From contig JACPAP010000048.1 in assembly GCA_016180765.1 (NCBI GenBank), forward strand, positions 4,079-9,102: 5,024 bases of DNA, in the 5' to 3' direction. Both the position numbers and the translations under genes were made by a program. Shown in pieces: positions 1 to 5,011 of this stretch. A model generated the notes under the pieces. The model saw nothing but the letters and a program-made list of their open reading frames with translations. It was not told the origin of the DNA and made no database searches. The stretch comes from Gemmatimonadota bacterium (GTDB lineage Bacteria; Gemmatimonadota; Gemmatimonadetes; Gemmatimonadales; GWC2-71-9). The number at the start of each line of letters is the position of its first letter. The first letter of the stretch is position 1.

Positions 1-113
1 CGCGGACGCGGGGGGAGAGACGGGCAGGCGCTTCAGGCATGAGCGGGACGCTCCGCGCGGGAATTCGAACTAGAGTTCAATTCCCGCGTGGCGGCCTGAA
101 GGTTGTGTGAAGT
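1..113. other. Non-coding left edge
   Basis: This stretch lies beyond the stop codon of the tryptophanase gene and shows no convincing coding sequence. Three short plus-strand reading frames run in from the edge and stop at 42, 73 and 109. One could be the tail of a plus-strand gene lying to the left, but nothing in their composition decides it. The main content is a nested inverted repeat at 31-101, listed separately. Confidence 0.5.
31..101. terminator. Nested inverted repeat, candidate terminator or mRNA 3' stabiliser
   Basis: The inner stem pairs CGCGGGAATT (56-65) with AATTCCCGCG (79-88). After one bulged base (C66) it continues with GAAC (67-70) against GTTC (75-78), leaving the tetraloop TAGA. 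Read as plus-strand RNA it gains three more pairs outward (53-55 with 89-91, one of them G-U). An outer perfect 8-bp pair, CTTCAGGC (31-38) and GCCTGAAG (94-101), encloses it. It begins 12 bp past the tryptophanase stop, which fits transcript termination or 3'-end protection. Neither strand has a clean T-run after the stem, although the plus strand is somewhat T-rich at 102-115, so it is not a textbook intrinsic terminator. A DNA-binding palindrome is the alternative. Confidence 0.5.
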
Positions 114-1472
114 TTACGACAAGACTTCTTCGAACCGCGCCGTGAAGTGCCGTAACACCGGCGGGGCATTCACCATCCGCAACCCGCGGAACGACCTGCG
201 CCGCTCGAACAACTCCGCGCAGACTTCCACTACGTAGTCGATGTGACTCTGCGTGTAGACGCGGCGAGGGATCGCGAGGCGGACCAGCTCCATCCCCGCC
301 GGCTCACGTGACCCGGCGAACACGCTGCCGATCTCGCAAGCCCGGATCCCGCCGCCCCGGTACAGGGCACAGACCAACGCCTGGCCGGGAAACTGGGGCG
401 CCGGAATGTGAGGGCAGAGCGCGCCGGCGTTCACATAGATCGCGTGCCCGCCCGGCGGCTCCACGATTTCGTACCCCAGCGCCAACAGTTTCTCGCCCAG
501 GTACTCCACCGAGCGAATCCGGTACGCCAGGTAGTCCTCGTGCACCACCTCCTCGAAACCCTGCGCCATGGCCTCGAGATCGCGGCCCGCCAGGCCTCCG
601 TAGGTCACGAAGCCCTCGGTCAGGATCAGCAGCGCGTCGGCCCGCTGCGCCAGCTCCTGGTCCTTGAGCAGCAGCACACCGCCGATGTTCACCAAACCGT
701 CCTTCTTGGCGCTGATCGTGGCCCCGTCCGCCAGGGCGAACATGTCGCGCACGATCTCCCGTACCGAGCGATGCAACTGGCCCGGCTCGCGCCGCTTGAT
801 GAAATAGGCGTTCTCCGCGAACCGGCAGGCGTCCAGGAACAGCGGGATCCCGTGGCGATCGCACACGGCCCGGACCGCCTTCAGGTTCTCCAGGCTCACC
901 GGCTGGCCGCCGCCCGCGTTGTTGGTGACCGTCACCATGCAGAGGGGAATGCGCTCGCGCCCCACTCGGCAAATCAGATCCTCCAACTTGCCGACGTCCA
1001 TGTTGCCCTTGAACGGATGCCGGGCCCGGGGATCGCGCGCCTGGTCCACCACCAGGTCCACGGCTTCCGCGCCGGAATGCTCGATATTGGCCCGGGTGGT
1101 GTCGAAGTGGTTGTTGTTGGGGATGACCTTCCCTTGGCCGCCCACCAGCTCGAACAGGATGCGCTCGCTGGCCCGACCCTGGTGCGTGGGCAGGATGTGG
1201 GTGAAGCCCGTAAGCTCCTGCATCCGGTCCCGAAACCGGTAGAAGCTCTCCGCGCCGGCGTAGGACTCGTCGCCCTGCATGATGCCGGCCCACTGGAGGC
1301 TGCTCATCGCACCCGTGCCCGAATCGGTCAACAGGTCAATCAGCACGTCGCGGGAGCGCAGGTTGAACACGTTGAACGCCGCTTCCCGCAGGAGCCGCTC
1401 GCGCTCCTCAGGCGTGGTCATGCGAAGCGGCTCCACCACCTTGATGCGGAAGGGCTCGATGATGGTCTTCAT
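114..1472 (-). CDS. tnaA: Tryptophanase (tryptophan indole-lyase), beta-eliminating lyase family
   Basis: This cytosolic PLP enzyme of fold type I has 452 residues; E. coli TnaA has 471 and C. freundii tyrosine phenol-lyase (TPL) 456. The expected reaction is L-tryptophan to indole, pyruvate and ammonia. Visible landmarks are EPFRIKVVEP near the N terminus, IDLLTDSGTGAM (45-56), PTHQGR (95-100), FLDACRFAENAYFIK (212-226), the PLP-lysine motif SAKKDG with Lys257, YGGLAGRD (291-298) and IPRRVYT with Arg404. The family is shared by tryptophanase and TPL, and three positions separate them. Where TPL has Thr124, Arg381 and Phe448, this protein has Asp124, Ile381 and His442, the TnaA-type residues, so tryptophanase is preferred. 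The ATG overlaps the stop of the preceding gene as ATGA, with AAGGGG about 11 bases upstream. The reading frame stays open to 1682, but that extension is arginine/alanine/glycine-rich out-of-frame sequence of the neighbour. There is no room for a tnaC-type leader peptide, so the classic tryptophan attenuation is not present here. Substrate choice is inferred, not proven. Confidence 0.87.
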   Translation of the reverse strand: MKTIIEPFRIKVVEPLRMTTPEERERLLREAAFNVFNLRSRDVLIDLLTDSGTGAMSSLQWAGIMQGDESYAGAESFYRFRDRMQELTGFTHILPTHQGRASERILFELVGGQGKVIPNNNHFDTTRANIEHSGAEAVDLVVDQARDPRARHPFKGNMDVGKLEDLICRVGRERIPLCMVTVTNNAGGGQPVSLENLKAVRAVCDRHGIPLFLDACRFAENAYFIKRREPGQLHRSVREIVRDMFALADGATISAKKDGLVNIGGVLLLKDQELAQRADALLILTEGFVTYGGLAGRDLEAMAQGFEEVVHEDYLAYRIRSVEYLGEKLLALGYEIVEPPGGHAIYVNAGALCPHIPAPQFPGQALVCALYRGGGIRACEIGSVFAGSREPAGMELVRLAIPRRVYTQSHIDYVVEVCAELFERRRSFRGLRMVNAPPVLRHFTARFEEVLS

Positions 1473-2038
1473 GGAGCACCGTACCCCTTGAGGATCAATT
1501 GCCGCTGCTCCGCGTCGTACGTCACCAGCACGATCCGGTCGGGCCCCAGCATCACCCGCCGCGTGAGCGCCAGCCGCGGCGGGGCGGCCGACTCCCGTTC
1601 CCCGAGCCGCTCCCGTTCCTGCTCCCCGGCCGTGTCCGATGGGACCCCCTCGCGCGTGAATGCGATGTCCAGATCGTGCCACCCAGGGCGCACCGCGAAC
1701 TCATGATAGACGTACAGGGGACGATCCGCCCGCGCCCCGGAAGGATACACCGTCTCGTTCACCACGGAACGCCCGTCCAGCACCACCACCAGCCGATACG
1801 GCACCGTGCGGCCTTGGCACACTTCCTCCTGCCGCATGTGGATGGGGAGCCGTTCCCGCTCGGCCGCCGTGAGCCGCCGGCACTCCTCCACCCGCGTGCC
1901 CCGGGTGCGCCAGGCGAGGCGTACCACGGCGTCAACGTCTCCGGCGGCGTCATAGGGTACTTGTGACAGCCACCCCAGCGCCAGCGTCATCCCCACCGCC
2001 AGCGCCCCTCCGCCGATCCACGCTCGCGGCTGGCTCAC
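1469..2038 (-). CDS. Membrane-anchored extracytoplasmic protein of unknown function
   Basis: The 189-residue protein starts at a GTG that overlaps the cytochrome b stop as GTGA, with a strong GGAGGGGAGG ribosome site just upstream; the open frame runs back to 2317 but only as shadow sequence. One hydrophobic segment (about residues 7-26) follows a short N terminus with one Arg and has no obvious cleavage site or lipobox, suggesting an anchor with the rest outside the cytoplasm. The body is probably beta-rich: an EECRRLT stretch, an invariant-looking HMRQEEVCQG stretch, then PYRLVVVLDGR, PLYVYHEF and a GWHDLDIAF strand. Cys53 and Cys74 could form a disulfide. A charged, low-hydrophobicity segment rich in Glu and Arg (about 138-151) looks like a flexible linker before the last strands. 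I do not recognise the family. Its coupling to both neighbours suggests an assembly or accessory role for the cytochrome b complex; this is inference. Confidence 0.82.
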   Translation of the reverse strand: MSQPRAWIGGGALAVGMTLALGWLSQVPYDAAGDVDAVVRLAWRTRGTRVEECRRLTAAERERLPIHMRQEEVCQGRTVPYRLVVVLDGRSVVNETVYPSGARADRPLYVYHEFAVRPGWHDLDIAFTREGVPSDTAGEQERERLGERESAAPPRLALTRRVMLGPDRIVLVTYDAEQRQLILKGYGAP

Positions 2039-2109
2039 CGGCGCCTCCCCTCCAGCCCCTGCGACCTCTGCCGCCTCTCCGGCCCCTGCCGCCCGTCCAG
2101 CCCCTGCGC
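2035..2109 (-). repeat. Degenerate purine-rich repeat encoding QGxxxR hexapeptides
   Basis: The last 24 residues or so of the cytochrome b fusion contain three related hexapeptides, QGLDGR, QGPERR and QGLEGR. At DNA level a 13-bp direct repeat (plus strand TCCAGCCCCTGCG) occurs at 2051-2063 and 2096-2108, 45 bp apart and in the same codon phase. The messenger strand is strongly purine-rich here. The tail lies beyond the folded MvhD-like domain and is very basic. Confidence 0.65.
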
Positions 2110-3639
2110 CGCCACCAAGTCGCACTCGGCTTCGAGCACGATGTCCGCTTCCCGCCGCGCCTGCCCCATCATCCCCACATCGCGGCGGGTCAGCTCCAGG
2201 GCGGCGGCGACCGTGCCCACTTCCGCCAGGTCGGCGTAGACCAGGCGCACGCGCTGGCGATCTACCCGATCTTGGAGCTCGGCTTCGCGCCCGTGATACA
2301 GCCGCTGCTCCAGCCACTCGGGGCCCTCACGGTTCTGGCAGTCGCGCGGCGGGCAGGCCACGACCAACACGCCGGCGGCGCCGGAGCGCACCAGGTACTC
2401 CACCACCGATGTGTGCAGACTCCCGGCGCAATCCACCGGCAGCACGGGCGCCCCATCGAACCTGGACTCCTGCGCCACGCCCCCGGCGCCGTGGGTACAG
2501 GCGATCACCACCACGTCGTCCGGCGCCGGGGCACGCGCCGCGACGAGGTCCCGGATCTGGGCCAGCTGATCGCGGCCGGTGCGACCAGGAGGGCCCACGC
2601 CCATGGGCGCGCACGACCCGGCGCAGATCCCGCAACTGACGCAGAGCGCCGGATTCACCCTCGCCATGATGCCGGCGCGACCGTCGGTCCGATCCACCAT
2701 GGCGATCGCGTCGTAGGGGCAGTCCTGGTAGCACTGCTCGCACCCGGTACACAGCCGTTCGTTCACCACCGAGGGCGCGGGCCGTTCGACGGCCCGGGGC
2801 CGTGACCACCATGGCGCGAGCAGCGCGAGCGCGCCGAGGATCCCACCCCCGACCCAGGTGAGCGCCGCCGGCAATTCCCGGGTGATCGGCAGCCAGAAGG
2901 CGTAGAACGCATCGTACGGTCCCCGGGAGGGGAGCCGCAGCAGATCCGCCGGCGTGCCGGCGGGGGCCGGCCACAGGATCGACAGCGCCAGCAGCAGGCC
3001 GGTCATCCCCCACAACAGCCCCCGCGGGGGGAGCAATCCCGGTCGCGCGACCCGGGAGACATGCAGCCAGAGCAACGCGCCGAGCCCCACCGGGAGGGCC
3101 ACGTGGAGGAAGAGATTGAGGAAGAAGAACGCGCCGGGGAGCTCGCGCTCTCCCACGAACGCCCGGCTGATGGGTTCCGAGAACAGCGGCAGGGCGTCGA
3201 GCAACCGCGCCCCTTCGCGGGCCAGGACCAGCCCAAAGACGTCCCATACCATGACGTAGCCGGTCCAGCCGAGCACCAACGTCAGGCCCAGCAACAGGAG
3301 ACCGGACACCCAGGCCAGCGCGCGGGGACCCCAGCTCCGGCCCTGGGCGAACATCCGGAACGCGTGGACGCCCACGGCGACCACGGCCGCGTCCGACGCA
3401 TAGCGGTGGAGCGACCGGATCCAGCGCCCCAGCCACGCCTGCTCCGTGATGCGGACGATGGAGGCGTGCGGGTCCCCCAGTCGATAGAAGAACACCAGAT
3501 AGAGACCGGTGACCAGCAGCAGCACGAACGTGAGCACGACGAGTGCGCCACTGTGATACAGCGGGTTGAGCCGCCAGCCGTACAGGCCATTCAGCAGCGC
3601 GTCGGCCGGCGCGAGGAGACGGCGGAGGAAACGATTCAC
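2035..3639 (-). CDS. Cytochrome b fused to 2x[4Fe-4S] ferredoxin and MvhD-like domain
   Basis: This is a 534-residue membrane redox protein. Residues 1-280 are a cytochrome b-like module with about six membrane spans (near 32-52, 80-98, 107-131, 172-195, 207-225, 256-278). Two bis-histidine pairs, His78/His92 and His179/His193, both have the H-x13-H spacing used for the two b hemes in bc-type complexes. Residues 290-350 carry two ferredoxin clusters: Cys297/300/303/307 and Cys333/336/339/343. Residues 375-488 resemble the MvhD/FrhD delta subunit (an electron-transfer [2Fe-2S] domain of hydrogenase/heterodisulfide reductase systems), with Cys381, Cys404, Cys429 and Cys434 available as ligands. 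The expected role is electron transfer between a cytoplasmic low-potential partner and the membrane quinone pool; the partner and direction are unknown. The GTG start is chosen because the protein then begins directly with NRFLRRLLAP ahead of the first span. No Shine-Dalgarno sequence precedes it, and the frame stays open to 3861, so a start further upstream (for example GTG at 3720) is possible. It is the first gene of the leftward operon. Confidence 0.85.
   Translation of the reverse strand: MNRFLRRLLAPADALLNGLYGWRLNPLYHSGALVVLTFVLLLVTGLYLVFFYRLGDPHASIVRITEQAWLGRWIRSLHRYASDAAVVAVGVHAFRMFAQGRSWGPRALAWVSGLLLLGLTLVLGWTGYVMVWDVFGLVLAREGARLLDALPLFSEPISRAFVGERELPGAFFFLNLFLHVALPVGLGALLWLHVSRVARPGLLPPRGLLWGMTGLLLALSILWPAPAGTPADLLRLPSRGPYDAFYAFWLPITRELPAALTWVGGGILGALALLAPWWSRPRAVERPAPSVVNERLCTGCEQCYQDCPYDAIAMVDRTDGRAGIMARVNPALCVSCGICAGSCAPMGVGPPGRTGRDQLAQIRDLVAARAPAPDDVVVIACTHGAGGVAQESRFDGAPVLPVDCAGSLHTSVVEYLVRSGAAGVLVVACPPRDCQNREGPEWLEQRLYHGREAELQDRVDRQRVRLVYADLAEVGTVAAALELTRRDVGMMGQARREADIVLEAECDLVAAQGLDGRQGPERRQRSQGLEGRRR
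2044..2053 (-). promoter_or_regulatory. Ribosome binding site for the 189-residue protein
   Basis: The minus strand reads GGAGGGGAGG five bases before the GTG at 2038. It fixes this GTG as the start of the downstream gene in preference to upstream in-frame codons. It lies inside the repeat-rich 3' end of the cytochrome b gene. Confidence 0.75.
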
Positions 3640-3667
3640 GAGGGTTGAATGGTAATGAGCCGGGCTC

Positions 3668-3692
3668 GGTTTCGAAGGAGCCTTACCAAACC
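3668..3692. promoter_or_regulatory. Imperfect inverted repeat, candidate operator
   Basis: GGTTT (3668-3672) pairs with AAACC (3688-3692), and inside it AAGG (3675-3678) pairs with CCTT (3681-3684) around AG. The whole is a 25-bp imperfect dyad beginning about 29 bp upstream of the cytochrome b GTG. Dimeric Rrf2 regulators bind dyads of about this length, but the sequence does not match an IscR or NsrR consensus that I know. Confidence 0.3.
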
Positions 3693-3753
3693 TTTCACGC
3701 CGTCTTAATCGGACATTCACATGATGATACCCAGATTTGCGCACGCTCCCGGG

Positions 3754-3791
3754 AATGACGTGAGACGTGAGACGTAAGAAGTAAGAAGTAG
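3754..3791 (+). repeat. Short degenerate heptamer tandem repeat
   Basis: Reading from 3761 there are two exact TGAGACG units (3761-3774) followed by two exact TAAGAAG units (3775-3788) and a partial TAG. AATGACG at 3754-3760 looks like a decayed preceding unit. The array ends 19 bp before the regulator's start codon, where its promoter or 5' leader should lie. The composition is A-rich compared with the surrounding DNA. Confidence 0.7.
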
Positions 3792-3799
3792 TCCAGATA

Positions 3800-3809
3800 G
3801 GGAGATCCC
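3800..3809. promoter_or_regulatory. Palindrome over the regulator's ribosome binding site
   Basis: GGGA-GA-TCCC is a perfect 10-bp dyad directly before the GTG start, containing most of the AGGGAG ribosome site. It could weakly sequester translation initiation or belong to an autoregulatory site; it is short enough to be chance. Confidence 0.25.
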
Positions 3810-4223
3810 GTGCTATCCAGTACGGCCGAGTACGCACTTCGGGCAGTCCTCTATGTGGCACAACATGCCACCGATGCCCCCGTCCGTGTGAGCCAGATCG
3901 CCTCGGCGCTCAAGCTGCCGCACAACTACTTGTCCAAGATCCTCCACGAGCTGACCAAGAGCGGCGTGCTGGTGTCCACCCGCGGCAAACACGGCGGGTT
4001 CGAGCTCGGACGGCCCGCCAATCACCTGTCCCTCTACGCCATCGTCAACCGATTCGACCGCATCGAGGCCCGGCGCGCCTGCTTGTTGGGCGCCAAAGCC
4101 TGCGCCGACCGGCACGCGTGCGCGGTCCACTGGCGTTGGAAGGAGATCTCCGAGCAGGTCGTTCGGTTCTTCCGCGACACCACCGTTGGGGAGCTGCTCT
4201 CGGGGACCGGGGTCCCCGCGTAG
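3810..4223 (+). CDS. Rrf2/IscR-family transcriptional regulator with putative Fe-S cluster
   Basis: This 137-residue regulator has the family's winged helix-turn-helix. STAEYALRAVLYVAQ forms the first helix (4-18), LPHNYLSKILHELTKSG the recognition region (36-52), and the wing is STRGKHGGFELGRP (56-69). The C-terminal part carries Cys91, Cys98 and Cys104 plus His107. In E. coli IscR the [2Fe-2S] ligands are Cys92, Cys98, Cys104 and His107, so three of four fall at the same numbers and the first Cys is one residue earlier. An ISEQVVRFFRDTTVGELL helix ends the protein as in IscR. Likely a dimeric sensor of redox state, O2, NO or Fe-S supply. The start is GTG, with AGGGAG (3799-3804) five bases upstream. 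It lies 28 bp ahead of the oxidase genes and faces the cytochrome b operon, so it probably controls one or both. IscR-, NsrR- and RsrR-type sensing cannot be told apart from the sequence. Confidence 0.92.
   Translation: MLSSTAEYALRAVLYVAQHATDAPVRVSQIASALKLPHNYLSKILHELTKSGVLVSTRGKHGGFELGRPANHLSLYAIVNRFDRIEARRACLLGAKACADRHACAVHWRWKEISEQVVRFFRDTTVGELLSGTGVPA
4201..4218 (+). other. GC-rich hairpin at the 3' end of the regulator gene
   Basis: CGGGGACC (4201-4208) and GGTCCCCG (4211-4218) are perfect 8-bp arms with a 2-base spacer, ending just before the TAG stop. No T-run follows, so it is not an intrinsic terminator by itself. It could partly insulate the regulator message from the oxidase genes or protect the mRNA end after processing. 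Confidence 0.4.
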
Positions 4224-4251
4224 CCACCCAGGACTAGAAGGAGGCGGTTCC

Positions 4252-4425
4252 ATGACCCAACCCCAGAAGGCCGCGCCGGCGCAGGAGCAGAAGATCCCAC
4301 TCGGCCAGCGCCTGTTCGACAACGTGTTCCTGCTCCTGGTGGCCGGCATCGTGGTGATGGTGGTCTTCTATACGGCGTGGGGCATCTGGGAAGCCCTCTC
4401 GCTCACCCCCGCTCCCCTGCCGTGA
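4252..4425 (+). CDS. Small single-span protein, putative ba3-oxidase subunit IIa-like
   Basis: This 57-residue protein has a polar Gln/Ala/Lys-rich N terminus (1-20) followed by one hydrophobic helix at about residues 24-46 (LFDNVFLLLVAGIVVMVVFY then TAWGIW) and a proline-rich end. AGAAGGAGG (4236-4244) is an excellent ribosome site seven bases before the ATG. It sits 13 bp ahead of oxidase subunit II. In Thermus ba3 oxidase the order is subunit IIa, II, I, with IIa a 34-residue single helix, so position and topology match. The protein is longer than the Thermus one and shows no diagnostic motif, so the assignment rests on context. A small assembly or stabilising membrane peptide is the alternative. 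Confidence 0.75.
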   Translation: MTQPQKAAPAQEQKIPLGQRLFDNVFLLLVAGIVVMVVFYTAWGIWEALSLTPAPLP

Positions 4426-4438
4426 GGAGGTTGGAACC

Positions 4439-5011
4439 ATGAATAGCGGTATCGAGTCCCCGCCCGGCGTCTGGTGGAAACCGGCGCACCGCGCCGAGAA
4501 GCTCTGGGTCGCGGTCGCGTTCGGGTGGTGCATGGTGCTGTTCGCGATGATGCCCTTCTGGCATCTCAAGGGCGGCCAGAATCCCTCGGGCGTGCGGCAT
4601 AAGGTCGATCCCCAGGCCTTCATGGCCCGCACCCAGGAGTTCATCAACACCTACCAGGCGGGCACCGAGGGCGGCATTCCGGTGGTGGAGCCGCCGGCGG
4701 GCAGCGACATCTACCTGATCGGCATGATGTGGACGTGGCGCCCGGTGTTGCGGCTCCAGACGGGAGCGCAGTACACGCTTCATCTGTCGTCGCTGGACGT
4801 CAACCACGGGTTCGGCCTGTTGCCCCTCAACGTCAACTTCCAGGTGGTCCCGGGCTACGATTACGGCCTGCGAGTCACTCCCACCAAAGCGGGTGACTTC
4901 CAGATCGTGTGCAACGAGTTCTGCGGCATCGGCCATCACCTGATGGTGGGGCGCGTGATCGTAGTGGACGGTCCCACGAGCGCCGCCCCCGGCGCGGGAG
5001 GGACCCCATGA
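4439..5011 (+). CDS. coxB: Heme-copper oxidase subunit II with CuA site (ba3-like)
   Basis: The 190-residue protein has a single N-terminal membrane helix (about 22-41) and a cupredoxin domain outside the cytoplasm that accepts electrons from cytochrome c or a similar carrier and passes them to subunit I. The complete CuA set is visible: His123 in DVNHGFG, then Cys158, Glu160, Cys162, His166 and Met169 in CNEFCGIGHHLM. The aromatic WTW (98-100) before the first cupredoxin strands is the usual electron-entry region, and LNVNFQVVPGY (130-140) is typical of the family. One helix rather than two and the short length point to the ba3 (B-type) branch, the equivalent of Thermus cbaB. CuA-containing NO reductases have a related subunit and cannot be excluded without subunit I. 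The ribosome site GAGGAGG lies at 4424-4430, overlapping the stop of the small gene before it. Confidence 0.93.
   Translation: MNSGIESPPGVWWKPAHRAEKLWVAVAFGWCMVLFAMMPFWHLKGGQNPSGVRHKVDPQAFMARTQEFINTYQAGTEGGIPVVEPPAGSDIYLIGMMWTWRPVLRLQTGAQYTLHLSSLDVNHGFGLLPLNVNFQVVPGYDYGLRVTPTKAGDFQIVCNEFCGIGHHLMVGRVIVVDGPTSAAPGAGGTP

Larger units (their letters stand above)
3640..3809. promoter_or_regulatory. Divergent intergenic region, probable shared control region
   Basis: These 170 bp separate the start of the cytochrome b fusion (minus) from the start of the Rrf2 regulator (plus), so they should hold both promoters and any operator for the regulator. I cannot pick out convincing -35/-10 boxes on either strand. 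The region contains a heptamer repeat (3754-3791), an imperfect inverted repeat (3668-3692), a small palindrome of GAGC and GCTC arms (3657-3667) and a palindrome over the regulator's ribosome site (3800-3809). Confidence 0.5.

Noticed and set aside
56..88. A tRNA T-arm or tRNA remnant, suggested by TTCGAATTCCCG on one strand and GTTCAATTCCCG on the other
   Set aside because: The bases flanking the supposed T-loop do not pair as a T-stem, and no acceptor or anticodon arms surround it.
1473..1682. An N-terminal extension of the tryptophanase
   Set aside because: The extension is Arg/Ala/Gly-rich and is out-of-frame sequence of the upstream gene. The family's N-terminal EPFRI motif begins right after the ATG at 1472.
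408..1706. A 432-codon plus-strand open frame antisense to the tryptophanase gene
   Set aside because: Its translation is rich in His/Arg/Gln with no domain, and it is the mirror of a clear enzyme gene. Long antisense frames are common in DNA this G+C-rich.
1963..2805. A 280-codon plus-strand open frame antisense to the cytochrome b fusion
   Set aside because: Proline/histidine-rich low-complexity product, and the opposite strand encodes recognisable cluster-binding domains.
3640..3861. A 74-residue N-terminal extension of the cytochrome b fusion to an ATG at 3861
   Set aside because: It would overlap the divergent regulator's coding sequence and has no membrane or signal character.
3813..4349. 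A 178-codon minus-strand open frame over the regulator gene
   Set aside because: It is the complement of a well-defined Rrf2 protein and has no recognisable domain or ribosome site.
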